Below, in pieces: positions 18,479-27,370 of a DNA stretch of 64,000 bases. The notes beneath the pieces are model-generated. The model saw nothing but the letters and a program-made list of their open reading frames with translations, ran no database searches and had not been told where the DNA came from. The stretch lies in contig NZ_CAJYVE010000051.1 of assembly GCF_913777995.1 (NCBI RefSeq), forward strand, positions 1 through 64,000, written 5' to 3'. The stretch comes from an uncultured Pseudomonas sp. (GTDB lineage: Bacteria; Pseudomonadota; Gammaproteobacteria; Pseudomonadales; Pseudomonadaceae). The translations under genes were made by a program, and so were the position numbers. Numbering within the stretch: the stretch's first letter is position 1; each line of letters begins with the position of its first letter.

Positions 18479-18898
18479 ATGAAAGCGCTCTACACCGCAG
18501 TCGCAACCTCCACCGGTGGCCGTGACGGCCGTGCGATTTCCAGCGACAACGTCCTCGACGTGAAACTGGCCACCCCCAAAGAGCTGGGCGGTGCCGGTGG
18601 TGAGGCCACCAACCCTGAGCAGCTGTTCGCCGCTGGCTATTCGGCATGCTTCATCGGCGCACTGAAATTCGTCGCCAGCCAGAGCAAGCGCAGCATCCCG
18701 GCCGACGCCTCGATTACCGCGCACGTCGGTATCGGTCAGATTCCGGGTGGCTTCGGTCTGGATATCGACCTGCACATCAACCTGCCCGGCCTGGACCAGG
18801 CCCAGGCGCAGGAACTGGTCGATGCAGCTCACCAGGTCTGCCCGTACTCCAACGCCACCCGTGGCAATGTCGATGTACGCCTGCACGTAACCGTGTAA
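18479..18898 (+). CDS. ohr: Organic hydroperoxide reductase Ohr
   Basis: A 139-residue OsmC/Ohr-family thiol peroxidase that reduces fatty-acid and other organic hydroperoxides using lipoyl cofactors. Reactive Cys57 is in AAGYSACFIGAL and the second Cys121 in HQVCPYSNATRGN. GAGAGG lies upstream of ATG 18479. Two operator-like repeats precede the gene and a strong terminator follows. The regulator ohrR is upstream beyond the receptor gene. Confidence 0.95.
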   Translation: MKALYTAVATSTGGRDGRAISSDNVLDVKLATPKELGGAGGEATNPEQLFAAGYSACFIGALKFVASQSKRSIPADASITAHVGIGQIPGGFGLDIDLHINLPGLDQAQAQELVDAAHQVCPYSNATRGNVDVRLHVTV

Positions 18899-18914
18899 CA
18901 AACCGGCAGTAACG

Positions 18915-18945
18915 AAAAAGCCCGCGCAAATGCGCGGGCTTTCTC
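18915..18945. terminator. Bidirectional terminator between ohr and efp
   Basis: AAAGCCCGCGCA pairs with TGCGCGGGCTTT around two bases, with an A-run before it and a T-rich end. It separates convergent ohr and efp and is symmetric. Confidence 0.88.
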
Positions 18946-18968
18946 ATGCCGCCAGGACAGCGCCGAAA

Positions 18969-19538
18969 TTACTTGGCGCGGCCTTTGTAAGAACCGCCTT
19001 CGCGGGTATCGATCTCGATCATGTCGCCGATCTCGATGAAGTCGGCAACCTGCAGCTCGGTGCCGTTCTTCAGTTTGGCAGGCTTCATGACCTTGCCGGA
19101 GGTGTCGCCACGAGCGGCGTTCTCGGTGTAGTCGACCTGACGCACGATGGTGGTCGGCAGCTCTACGGAAACCAGGCGCTCTTCGAAGAACACGGCTTCG
19201 CAGACGTCAGTCATGCCTTCTTCGACGAACGGCAGAACGGCCTCGATATCTTCGGCGTTCAGCTCGTACATGGTGTAGTCGGTGGTGTCCATGAAGGTGT
19301 AGCTGTCACCGCTGATGTAGGACAGGGTGGCTTCCTTGCGATCCAGGATCACGTCGTCCAGCTTGTCGTCTGCGCCGTATACGGTCTCGGTCTTGTAGCC
19401 GGTCAGCAGGTTCTTCAGCTTGGTCTTCATGATCGCGCTGTTACGACCGGACTTGGTGAACTCGGCCTTTTGTACCAGCCAAGGATCGTTGTCGATACGG
19501 ATCACGGTACCGGGTTTCAGCTCTTTACCAGTTTTCAT
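18969..19538 (-). CDS. efp: Elongation factor P, Arg32 (rhamnosylated) type
   Basis: A 189-residue EF-P that relieves ribosome stalling at polyproline. The modified position is Arg32, in [10 protein letters not shown], in place of the Lys of E. coli. In Pseudomonas this arginine is rhamnosylated by EarP using dTDP-rhamnose. The earP gene lies 100 bases upstream on the same strand, as expected. Three beta-barrel domains are complete. The gene has its own AT-containing leader between 19539 and 19638. Confidence 0.96.
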   Translation of the reverse strand: MKTGKELKPGTVIRIDNDPWLVQKAEFTKSGRNSAIMKTKLKNLLTGYKTETVYGADDKLDDVILDRKEATLSYISGDSYTFMDTTDYTMYELNAEDIEAVLPFVEEGMTDVCEAVFFEERLVSVELPTTIVRQVDYTENAARGDTSGKVMKPAKLKNGTELQVADFIEIGDMIEIDTREGGSYKGRAK

Positions 19539-19638
19539 TGCATATATCCGAATTTGGATGGAATTAGCAGAAGGCTCTGTACGAGAAATAGCCTGCGCAG
19601 GCCGCTTTCCGTACAGAGCCTGATATCAAGGCCGCGTA

Positions 19639-20772
19639 TCATAGCGAATTTCGATAAAACTGCACCAGCGCCGTGGCGAGATCGCTCCGCGCAGCCTGAC
19701 GTTGGCACCAATGTTCAGCATGCTCGACGACTTGTGACCAATGCGCCTGGAGCTGCCGCCAATGGCTGGCCAGCTCTTCACCGGCACACCAGGCACGCCA
19801 CAGGCCGTTGGTCGCCTCGGCGGCCGGCGCCGGCAGGCCATCCAGATAAAGCTGCAGAAATGCGTCCAGCTTGGGCCAGTGCGCCCCTTCGTCCTGCTGG
19901 TAGATGTGCCAGAGCATCGGTCGCCCGGCCCACTGCGCGCGCACGAAGGAATCCTCGCCGCGCACCACGTTGAAATCGCAGCTCCATAGCAGACGGTCGT
20001 ACTGCTCCTGGCGGATGAACGGCAAGACCTGCACGGTCAGGACGCCACGCTGGCGAATGGCACCGGCCGTCAGCCCGTGCTCGCCCAGCCAGGCCTGCAG
20101 GTCGCCGAGGATGCGCCCTTCGGGCACCAGCAGATGAGTGGCCCGCCCTTCTGCCACCAAGGCATCCAGCCAGCTCCCCAGGCCGGAGTTCTCATAGGCG
20201 AACAGCGAAATGAGCCTGGCCCCCGTTGCAGGCTGTACACCCAGCGAGGCGAGAAAGGCCTGGCGGGCTGCCGGGTCGGCCTGGAAGGCCTGGCGCTGTG
20301 CAACCAGCCCCTGCTCGCGCAGCAAGCCACCGGTGCGCTCGTCGAAGCCAGGAAAGAAAAACCACTTCTTCAGCCCGTTGGCCTGCGGCGATGGCAGACC
20401 GTGGCAACCGCCTACCCACGCCTCGGCACTGAGGTAATCGAGATTCAGCCACAACGGCGGCGTTTCACGCTGGCGCATGGCCTCGACATAAGCGGCCGGC
20501 AAGGTACAGGCGAACGCCTCGATGACCACATCGGCTATCGGCTCTGGCTGCCATGGCGCAGCCCAGTGCCGGATCTCCACACCGGCCTGCAGCTGCCGGG
20601 TGGCCTGCGGATCGGCCTCGGGGCACAGGCGCACGAATGCGGCCAGGTCGTTGATCCACAGGCGCACCGCGACACCGTGCTCGGCCACCAGTTGCCGAGC
20701 CAGGCGCCAGGTCACCCCTACGTCACCGTAGTTATCCACGACATCACAGAAAATGTCCCAATCGACTCGCAT
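19639..20772 (-). CDS. earP: EF-P arginine rhamnosyltransferase EarP
   Basis: A 377-residue GT-B glycosyltransferase (GT104, formerly DUF2331). It transfers rhamnose from dTDP-rhamnose to Arg32 of EF-P. The catalytic aspartates known from P. putida EarP are visible as Asp13 and Asp17 in CDVVDNYGDVGV, and the C-terminal nucleotide-sugar site includes RGEDSFVRAQW. ATG 20772 gives the family N-terminus MRVDWDIF; the frame continues upstream without similarity. dTDP-rhamnose genes (rmlBDAC) are not in this window. Confidence 0.95.
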   Translation of the reverse strand: MRVDWDIFCDVVDNYGDVGVTWRLARQLVAEHGVAVRLWINDLAAFVRLCPEADPQATRQLQAGVEIRHWAAPWQPEPIADVVIEAFACTLPAAYVEAMRQRETPPLWLNLDYLSAEAWVGGCHGLPSPQANGLKKWFFFPGFDERTGGLLREQGLVAQRQAFQADPAARQAFLASLGVQPATGARLISLFAYENSGLGSWLDALVAEGRATHLLVPEGRILGDLQAWLGEHGLTAGAIRQRGVLTVQVLPFIRQEQYDRLLWSCDFNVVRGEDSFVRAQWAGRPMLWHIYQQDEGAHWPKLDAFLQLYLDGLPAPAAEATNGLWRAWCAGEELASHWRQLQAHWSQVVEHAEHWCQRQAARSDLATALVQFYRNSL

Positions 20773-20888
20773 CACCGCTCCAGCACACCGCTTGCAAAGG
20801 CGCGATTGTCGCGCGGAACCCGAGTCATCCACCAGCGAGACAGCAACGTGGCACAATGACCGGGTCGTCCACGCAAGGAAGTGTCGCC

Positions 20889-21272
20889 ATGTCCTCCAGC
20901 CGCCGCCACGAACTCTACGTGTCGCTCAAACTGATCCTGTGCATCGCCCTGGGTATCTGGCTGGGCGCCGTCGCCGTGATCCTCACCGGACCGCTGCTGA
21001 TCAAGGCCCTGCCCGCCGCACAGACCCAGGCCCTGGCCGAAGCGAGCGCACGGATCGCCCCGCCGCCGCCCCCGGCCGCCGAACAACCGGACACCATGCT
21101 GCGCAAGTTCGAGCAGAACCTGCGTGAAAGCGAAGCCCGCCAGGCTCAGGAATACGAACAGGCGCGGCAGAACCGTCAGTTCAACCGCGCCAAGTGCGAT
21201 TTCTGGCTGCAACAGGACCGCACCGCACCGAGCGAAAAGAGCCGGGCCAGTGTCAACGAATTCTGCGGATAA
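20889..21272 (+). CDS. Small single-pass membrane protein of unknown function
   Basis: A 127-residue protein with one strong transmembrane helix at residues 12-36, a proline-rich joint (APPPPPAAEQP, about 57-67) and a highly charged, helical C-terminal half ending NEFCG. Two cysteines in the C-terminal part (KCDFW and the penultimate residue region) could form a disulfide if it faces the periplasm. AGGAAG precedes ATG 20889. It ends 3 bases before the Gre-like gene, so they are probably cotranscribed. I do not recognise a family. Confidence 0.75.
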   Translation: MSSSRRHELYVSLKLILCIALGIWLGAVAVILTGPLLIKALPAAQTQALAEASARIAPPPPPAAEQPDTMLRKFEQNLRESEARQAQEYEQARQNRQFNRAKCDFWLQQDRTAPSEKSRASVNEFCG

Positions 21273-21275
21273 GCC

Positions 21276-21758
21276 ATGAACAAGCAGCAGGTACTGCAAC
21301 TGATCGAGCAACGCCTGGCGCACGACCTGGAAGTCGCCCAGCGCGCCGCGCAGACGGCCTACGAGGCCGCGACTCACGAAGAGAGCATTGCCGAGAACAA
21401 GTACGACACCCTGGGGCTTGAGGCCTCTTATCTGGCCGCCGGACAGGCCCGTCGGGTCGAGGAAATCCGCCACGCCCTGGGTTTGTACCGGCAGTTCACC
21501 TTGCGGTCTTTCGACGAGGCTCGCGGTATCCAGGTCGGCGATCTGGTCACCCTGGAGGCTGGCAGTGGCGAGCAGCGCCACCTGTTTCTCGGCCCGGATG
21601 CTGCGGGGCTCAAGGTGCAGGCGGGCGAATGCGCGGTGACGGTAATCACCGCCCGCGCGCCACTGGGCCAGAATCTGCTGGGCAAGACCGAAGGCGACGA
21701 GGTGGAGATCGGCGTGGCCGGGCAGCGCCAGGCCTTCGAAGTGCTGCTGGTGCAGTAA
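21276..21758 (+). CDS. GreA/GreB C-terminal-domain-like protein
   Basis: A 160-residue protein. Residues 1-70 form a charged, probably coiled-coil helix pair; residues 80-158 match the GreA/GreB C-terminal FKBP-like fold, with GDLVTLEAG, TVITARAPLGQNLLGKTEGDEVEI as the recognisable block. The acidic tip residues of true Gre factors are not clearly conserved in the helical part. It may bind the RNA polymerase secondary channel, as Rnk and Gfh1 do, without cleavage activity. It follows the membrane protein gene by 3 bases. Confidence 0.78.
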   Translation: MNKQQVLQLIEQRLAHDLEVAQRAAQTAYEAATHEESIAENKYDTLGLEASYLAAGQARRVEEIRHALGLYRQFTLRSFDEARGIQVGDLVTLEAGSGEQRHLFLGPDAAGLKVQAGECAVTVITARAPLGQNLLGKTEGDEVEIGVAGQRQAFEVLLVQ

Positions 21759-21871
21759 GACGCCTGGGCGGTACGGAGTTGCCGGGCCCAGCGCTTTGTG
21801 AGTAAGGTGCAGTTTCGCTGCCAGGCGGCGACAGGAGCAGTACCCAGGACCCGTTACCCAAGGAGATTTTC

Positions 21872-22069
21872 ATGACGAACGTCATCGCTTTTCCTGACGC
21901 ACATGAACGTGATCGCCTGAGGTCCAGTGAGAGTCCGGCGTTGAAGTACCTGAGCAAGAAAGAACGGCAACTGATCGAGCAGTTGCGCCTGACCAGCCAT
22001 GCGGGCCGTCAGTACATCTACGACTATGCTCGCCTCATGCAACTGACCCGGCCTCTGCATCCCTCCTGA
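21872..22069 (+). CDS. Small conserved hypothetical protein (65 aa)
   Basis: A 65-residue soluble, basic protein, predicted mostly helical (KYLSKKERQLIEQLRLTSHAG), with an AAGGAGA site 8 bases before ATG 21872. It has no recognisable domain. The good binding site, Pseudomonas-like codon use and position between the Gre-like gene and a hairpin support it as a real gene. Confidence 0.65.
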   Translation: MTNVIAFPDAHERDRLRSSESPALKYLSKKERQLIEQLRLTSHAGRQYIYDYARLMQLTRPLHPS

Positions 22070-22103
22070 GGCGCAGCGCCGGGCCTTCCAGATGCAAGCC
22101 ATG

Positions 22104-22145
22104 CGGCGACGCAGACAGACTCATCGAGCCTGTGCCGCGTCGCCG
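22104..22145. terminator. Long hairpin between a small gene and the permease gene
   Basis: CGGCGACGC (22104-22112) pairs perfectly with GCGTCGCCG (22137-22145). It lies between convergent stops at 22069 and 22151, so it probably terminates one or both, though no U-run is present. Confidence 0.45.
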
Positions 22146-22150
22146 TTTCA

Positions 22151-23428
22151 TCAATGGCTGAGCGACCAGACCAGCGCCGAGATGGCCACCACGCCAGACG
22201 CCACCACGAAGACATTGGAGAGCTTGCCGGCATACTGACGCATGGCCGGTACCTTGCGGATGGCATACATCGGCATGAGGAACAGCAGCACCGAGATCAC
22301 CGGCCCACCCAGGGTTTCGATCATGCCCAGGATGCTCGGGTTGAGGGTTGCCACGATCCAGCACACCAGCAGCATGCACAGAGCGGTAAGGCGATCCAGC
22401 GCCTTGCTGCCAATGCGCGCGCCCGACTTCACTACCAATCCCTTGAAGCCTTCACTGGCACCGATGTAGTGGCCCAGGAACGACTTGGAAATTGCCACCA
22501 GCGCGATCAACGGGGCGGCGAAGGCGATGGTCGGGTTGCTGAAGTGGTTGGCCAGGTACGACAGCACCGAAAGGTTCTGCGCCTTGGCCTCGGCCAGTTG
22601 AGCTGGCGACAGGGTCAGCACGCAGCTGAACACGAAGAACAGCACCATCGACACCATCAGCAGGTGCGCCCGCGCCAGGATCTTCGAGCTGCGGGCTTCG
22701 GCCTGCTCACCATACAGACGCTTCTGGTCCACGGCGAACGCCGAGATGATCGGCGTGTGGTTGAACGAGAAGACCATCACTGGAATGGCCAGCCACAGCG
22801 CCGGCAGGAAGCTCGACGGCTCCGGCAACGCGCTGGCGGTGGTCAGGATGCCACCGTTCCAGTGCGGGATCAGGAACACGGCCAGGAACAGCAGCGAAAC
22901 GATGAACGGATAGACCATCAGGCTCATCACCTTGACGATGGCCCGCTCACCGCAACGTACTACGGCCAGCAGGCCGAGGATCAGCACGAACGCCAACAAC
23001 GCTCGAGGCGGCGGCTGGATGTGCAGCTGATGCTCCAGGAAGCTGCTGACGGTGTTGGTCAGGCCGACGCTGTAGATCAGCAGGATCGGAAAAATCGCGA
23101 AGAAGTACAGCAGGGTGATGATTGCCCCGGCGCCTTTGCCGAAGTGCTCCTCGACCACCTCAGTGATATCGCCGCCGCTGCGTCCCGACAGCACGAAGCG
23201 GGTCAGCCCGCGGTGAGCGAAGAAGGTCATGGGGAACGCCAGCAAAGCCAGGGCCAACAACGGCCAGAAGCCGCCGATACCAGCGCTGATGGGCAGGAAC
23301 AGGGTGCCAGCACCGATGGCGGTGCCGAACAGGCCAAGCATCCAGGTGGTGTCGTGACGATTCCACGCGGTGTTTTCCGCGATTTCGGGGTCCAGGCGTT
23401 CTGCGACGCTATTGGCCTGATCGTTCAT
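22151..23428 (-). CDS. HAAAP-family amino-acid permease (SdaC/TdcC-like)
   Basis: A 425-residue inner-membrane transporter with about 11 hydrophobic helices, matching the serine/threonine-proton symporters SdaC and TdcC. The first helix has the family motif LGLFGTAIGAGTLFLP (about residues 31-46), followed by GGFWPLLALALLAFPMTFFAHRGL in two parts. The most likely substrate is serine or threonine. ATG 23428 follows a GGAGA-like site. It is monocistronic; a possible promoter lies about 125 bases upstream. Confidence 0.9.
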   Translation of the reverse strand: MNDQANSVAERLDPEIAENTAWNRHDTTWMLGLFGTAIGAGTLFLPISAGIGGFWPLLALALLAFPMTFFAHRGLTRFVLSGRSGGDITEVVEEHFGKGAGAIITLLYFFAIFPILLIYSVGLTNTVSSFLEHQLHIQPPPRALLAFVLILGLLAVVRCGERAIVKVMSLMVYPFIVSLLFLAVFLIPHWNGGILTTASALPEPSSFLPALWLAIPVMVFSFNHTPIISAFAVDQKRLYGEQAEARSSKILARAHLLMVSMVLFFVFSCVLTLSPAQLAEAKAQNLSVLSYLANHFSNPTIAFAAPLIALVAISKSFLGHYIGASEGFKGLVVKSGARIGSKALDRLTALCMLLVCWIVATLNPSILGMIETLGGPVISVLLFLMPMYAIRKVPAMRQYAGKLSNVFVVASGVVAISALVWSLSH

Positions 23429-23549
23429 CCGGTCGTGTCTCCGTTTCCGGTAATTGCACAAGCAAAGGCACCACGTAGGGTCTTGGCAGCGCGGCGCCCG
23501 TCCTGAAAAGCAGGTCGCGATTCTCCGGGATCAAGCACGGAAAGCAAGG

Positions 23550-23577
23550 TTTATCGGATCAAACGTGCGAAAAACAA
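23550..23577 (-). promoter_or_regulatory. Candidate promoter of the permease gene
   Basis: On the minus strand there is TTGTTT (23577-23572), a 16-base spacer and GATAAA (23555-23550). The leader would be about 115 bases. Moderate consensus match only. Confidence 0.35.
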
Positions 23578-23684
23578 CGGTTGTACGGGAATTCCAGCGC
23601 ATGCATTGCAGAAAAATGGCGCGACTTGCGCATCAATGTGCCACCACCTGCAATTTCATTGCTGCCAGCGATAGAGGAACACAG

Positions 23685-23718
23685 AGGCACGGCGAGCTTT
23701 CCATAGCTCACCGTGCCT
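23685..23718 (-). terminator. Hairpin after the comEA-like gene
   Basis: A 13-bp stem with one mismatch (AGGCACGGCGAGC with GCTCACCGTGCCT) and an 8-base loop, 40 bases past the stop. No clear U-run follows on the minus strand. Confidence 0.5.
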
Positions 23719-23758
23719 GGCAGGCATCCATGTCTGCGCTCAACGGCCTGAGGGACGC

Positions 23759-24091
23759 TTATTCGATAGCCAGCCTGTCGCGGTTCTTGTCCAGCAGGGT
23801 CTTGCCGATGCCCTTGACCTCAAGCAGCTCATCGACCGAGGTGAAGTTACCGTTCGCTTCGCGGTAGGCCACGATGGCATTGGCCTTGTTCAGGCCGATG
23901 CCCGACAACTCCTTCTGCAGGGTCAGCGCATCCGCCGAATTGATATTGATGCGGGCGTCAGGCGCCTGCATCTCGGTCATGCTGGCCATGATCGGTTCAG
24001 GATCCGACATACTGGCCGTGGTGGCGCTAGCAGTGAGAGAGGTACAGGCCACCAGAGCAGCCAGAAGGGAAGAAAACAGCGCATTGCGCAT
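23759..24091 (-). CDS. ComEA-family helix-hairpin-helix protein
   Basis: A 110-residue secreted or membrane-tethered protein. A signal peptide covers about residues 1-23. Residues 48-110 carry the ComEA tandem helix-hairpin-helix: INSADALTLQKELSGIGLNKANAI in two pieces and LLEVKGIGKTLLDKNR. ComEA proteins bind DNA without sequence specificity in the periplasm and pull it in during transformation; the short one-domain form in Pseudomonas regularly sits beside wbpM. An AAGGAG site precedes ATG 24091. Confidence 0.88.
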   Translation of the reverse strand: MRNALFSSLLAALVACTSLTASATTASMSDPEPIMASMTEMQAPDARININSADALTLQKELSGIGLNKANAIVAYREANGNFTSVDELLEVKGIGKTLLDKNRDRLAIE

Positions 24092-24239
24092 GGTCGATGC
24101 TCCTTGGATTGACAAGTCGGTGCGGCAGCGAGGTGCCGCCGCTGAAACTTAGTCCAGGGCACATACCGATTGAAGCGCCGGAACGTATCGGCGCGTGACG
24201 CGATAAACGCTTACAAAAACGCCCGTACGACCGGGAAAC

Positions 24240-26234
24240 TCAAGTCTCCTGGCGACGCTCCTGGTGGATCCAGTCGACAATGTCGCCATCCGGGGCGTAA
24301 CCACTGACCGTATCCCGTAACAACTGCCTGACCGTTTGATAGTCATCATTGTCGACAGCGGCGAGCAGCCGGGTCAGCAGAACCTTGAGGTTTTCCCAGC
24401 TCAGGTAGTCTTCGTTGGCACTCATGATCATCGGATGGTCGGTGGCAACCACGTTGTCACCGATCAGCAGCTCTTCATAGAGCTTCTCGCCTGGCCGCAG
24501 ACCGGTGAACTCGATGGAGATGTCGCCGTGTGGATTCTTGTCCGAGCGGATGCTCAGGCCGGACAGATGGATCATTTTCTCGGCCAGCTCAATGATCCGC
24601 ACCGGCTCACCCATGTCCAGCACGAACACGTCGCCCCCCTGCCCCATCGAACCGGCCTGGATGACCAGTTGCGCAGCTTCGGGAATGGTCATGAAATAAC
24701 GGGTGATCTTCGGGTGCGTGACGGTCAGCGGCCCACCGGTCTGGATCTGCTTGTGGAACAGCGGAATCACCGAACCTGACGAACCCAGCACGTTGCCGAA
24801 ACGGACCATGATGAAGCGCGTCTTGTTGACCTGATAGACATTCGACTGGTCACCGAACATCACCGGCGCCGTCTCCCGACTGAGCGCCTGCAGAATCATC
24901 TCGGCAAGGCGCTTGGTGCTGCCCATCACGTTGGTGGGCCGTACGGCCTTGTCGGTGGAGATCAGCACGAAGTTGGCAACCCCGGCCTGCAGTGCCGCCT
25001 GGGCCGTATTGAGAGTGCCGACCACGTTGTTCACCACGCCTTCGGCGATATTGTGCTCGACCATTGGCACATGTTTGTAGGCGGCGGCGTGGTAGACGGT
25101 ATCGACTTTCCAGGTTTTCATCACATCCAGCAGCCGCGGGTGGTTGCGTACCGAACCGAGGATCGGCAGCAGCTTGACCGCCAGCGCTTCGCGGGCGAGG
25201 CGTTGCTCCAGTTCGCTGAGGATGGTGTAGAGATTGAATTCGCTGTGATCGAACAACAATAGCGTAGAAGGCTTGAGCAGCAGGATCTGCCGGCACAGCT
25301 CGGAGCCGATCGAGCCGCCGGCACCGGTGACCAGCACCGTCTGCCCCTTGATGCAGTGCTCCAGCAGGCTCTCCCGCGCGGGGACCGGGTCACGCCCCAG
25401 CAGGTCGGCGATATCCACTTCCTGCAGGTCGTCGACCTTGACCCGTCCTGCCGCCAGGTCCATCACGCCGGGTACACTGCGCACATGCAGCGGAAACCCC
25501 TCCAGGTAACCGAGGATTTCGCGCCGTCGGCCACGGGTCGAGGACGGAATCGCCAGGAGAATCTCCTGCGCGCCAGTGACTTCGATCATCCGCTGGATGT
25601 GCTTGGGCTTGTAGACCTGCAGGCCGGAAATGATCCGGTTGGAAATCGACTCGTCGTCGTCGATGAAGGCCACCGGACGCATCAGGCGCCCCATTCGCAG
25701 TGCAGCGACCAGTTGGTTGCCTGCGGCCCCAGCCCCATAGATGGCAACCTTGCGCAGCCCGTCGTCACGACTGGTGAAGGGCACATGCTGCACGGCAGCG
25801 AACCAGTCCCCCAGGAAGTATTGACGCATGGCCAGGCGCAGGCCACCGATCATGACCATGCTCAACCACCAATAGTTGAACATGATGGAGCGCGGTACGA
25901 TTTGCTGATGATTGCTGTAGGCATACACGACGCAGCCAAGGATCAGCGAAGACAGGGTCACGGCCTTGATGATGGCGATCAACGCGTCGTTGCCGAAATA
26001 ACGCATCACGGCCCGATACATGCCGAAGCGGATGAACAGCGGAATGCAGACCAGAGGGGCGGCGATGAACAGCCAGGTGAACTTTTCCAGCGGATTGATC
26101 AGGTCATCGACACCCAACCGCACCACGAAGGCCATCCACAGGGCGAACCAGACCAGCAGGACGTCGGCCGCGACCTGAATGATCCGCTTTTGGCGGCGCG
26201 GCAGCGCCAGCAAAAAAGCCCGTATCTTCTCCAT
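24240..26234 (-). CDS. wbpM: Membrane nucleotide-sugar 4,6-dehydratase WbpM
   Basis: A 664-residue UDP-GlcNAc 4,6-dehydratase for O-antigen sugar synthesis (towards QuiNAc/FucNAc). Four N-terminal transmembrane helices (to about residue 125) precede a CoA-binding-like Rossmann domain (KVAIYGAGAAGNQL) and the catalytic SDR domain, which starts with VLVTGAGGSIGSE near 301. The WbpM-type Met/Lys catalytic pair is Met437 and Lys441 in NVMGSTKR, replacing the usual SDR Tyr. ATG 26234 matches the P. aeruginosa length of 665; ATG 26273 is an alternative. wbpL lies 119 bases upstream. Confidence 0.94.
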   Translation of the reverse strand: MEKIRAFLLALPRRQKRIIQVAADVLLVWFALWMAFVVRLGVDDLINPLEKFTWLFIAAPLVCIPLFIRFGMYRAVMRYFGNDALIAIIKAVTLSSLILGCVVYAYSNHQQIVPRSIMFNYWWLSMVMIGGLRLAMRQYFLGDWFAAVQHVPFTSRDDGLRKVAIYGAGAAGNQLVAALRMGRLMRPVAFIDDDESISNRIISGLQVYKPKHIQRMIEVTGAQEILLAIPSSTRGRRREILGYLEGFPLHVRSVPGVMDLAAGRVKVDDLQEVDIADLLGRDPVPARESLLEHCIKGQTVLVTGAGGSIGSELCRQILLLKPSTLLLFDHSEFNLYTILSELEQRLAREALAVKLLPILGSVRNHPRLLDVMKTWKVDTVYHAAAYKHVPMVEHNIAEGVVNNVVGTLNTAQAALQAGVANFVLISTDKAVRPTNVMGSTKRLAEMILQALSRETAPVMFGDQSNVYQVNKTRFIMVRFGNVLGSSGSVIPLFHKQIQTGGPLTVTHPKITRYFMTIPEAAQLVIQAGSMGQGGDVFVLDMGEPVRIIELAEKMIHLSGLSIRSDKNPHGDISIEFTGLRPGEKLYEELLIGDNVVATDHPMIMSANEDYLSWENLKVLLTRLLAAVDNDDYQTVRQLLRDTVSGYAPDGDIVDWIHQERRQET

Positions 26235-26353
26235 GATGCCTTCGATCAATCCTTGCCACCCTCTTAGATTCATACCGCAACCTACCAAGCCCGTACGGCA
26301 CACAGGGCAAATTGTTACAATCTATATGAAAAGCCTGGGTCAGCGCAGTTCCT

Positions 26354-27370
26354 TCATGGCCGTTCAGCCTTTCCCGCATGAAATTTCATCGCCAGCAGCA
26401 CCAACGGCAGGTAAGCGATCAGGATTCCACTCACCCCATCCAGCCAGCCGACGGATACCGCCAGCGCCCAGGGCATCAGCCACACCATGTTGATCGCCAG
26501 CACGGCCAGGGTCACCGGCAAGTGTCTGCCATACCGTCGCGAGGCGTACTGATAGGCATGACTGCGGTGCGCCTCATAGACCTTCTCGCCGCGAAGCAGG
26601 CGACGCAGCAAGGTGACAGTGGCATCCACCACGAAAACCCCGAGCAGAATCAGCCAGGCCCAGAAAAGATTTGGCGAGAGCCAACCGGCCTGCAGCGACA
26701 GCACGCCCAGCACTAGGCCTAGAAACCCGCTGCCCGCATCGCCCATGAAGATCCGCGCCGGCGGGAAGTTCCAGTACAGAAAACCGGCCACCGCCGCCGC
26801 CAGCATCGCGGGCGCCAGAACCTGTTCGCCGGCTCCGGCAAAGGTATGGACCAGGCAGGCGCCGACACAGACACTGACCGCCTCGACACTGGCGATACCG
26901 TCGATGCCGTCCATGAAGTTGTACAGATTGAGCATCCATACCAGATAGAACGCCGCCAGCACGCTGCCGAACAGCCCAAGATCGACACGCCACCCGAAGA
27001 GGTCCAGCGGCGCCAGACCACCCAGCCACACCAGTGCCCACACAGCCGCCAGAAAATGCCACAGCAGGCGCCAGCGCGCGGCGATATGGCCGTGATCGTC
27101 CATGAAGCCGATCACCGCTACCAGCCCGCCAGCGCCAGTAATGGCCATCAACAGATCCGCCGACAGGCGTCCCGTGGCACCCAGACAGGCCGTCGCCAAC
27201 AGGAACGCCACGACGATGGCCACCCCCCCACCGCGGGGCGTCGGCACCGAATGAGAGCTGCGAGCATTGGGTACGTCCATCAGACTCCTGGCCAGCGCGT
27301 AGCGACGCAGCACGGCGGTCAACATCAGGGACAGCAGGGCAAAACCGACAATCCACCACCACTCAAGCAT
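26354..27370 (-). CDS. wbpL: Undecaprenyl-phosphate sugar-1-phosphate transferase WbpL
   Basis: A 338-residue inner-membrane protein of glycosyltransferase family 4 (WecA/MraY/WbpL), with about ten transmembrane helices. It starts O-antigen subunits by moving a HexNAc-1-phosphate (FucNAc or GlcNAc) to undecaprenyl phosphate. Conserved loops are PTPRGGGVAIV, GFMDDHG (the Mg-binding DD), NLYNFMDGIDGIA and FMGDAGSGFLG. Its start overlaps the wbpV stop by 8 bases, which implies translational coupling; no separate ribosome-binding site is evident. Confidence 0.93.
   Translation of the reverse strand: MLEWWWIVGFALLSLMLTAVLRRYALARSLMDVPNARSSHSVPTPRGGGVAIVVAFLLATACLGATGRLSADLLMAITGAGGLVAVIGFMDDHGHIAARWRLLWHFLAAVWALVWLGGLAPLDLFGWRVDLGLFGSVLAAFYLVWMLNLYNFMDGIDGIASVEAVSVCVGACLVHTFAGAGEQVLAPAMLAAAVAGFLYWNFPPARIFMGDAGSGFLGLVLGVLSLQAGWLSPNLFWAWLILLGVFVVDATVTLLRRLLRGEKVYEAHRSHAYQYASRRYGRHLPVTLAVLAINMVWLMPWALAVSVGWLDGVSGILIAYLPLVLLAMKFHAGKAERP

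Larger units (their letters stand above)
23429..23758. other. Intergenic region between the comEA-like and permease genes
   Basis: 330 bases with no gene. It holds the hairpin after the comEA-like gene (23685-23718) and the candidate permease promoter (23550-23577). The middle (about 23590-23680) is moderately AT-rich, with nothing else I can name. Confidence 0.5.
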
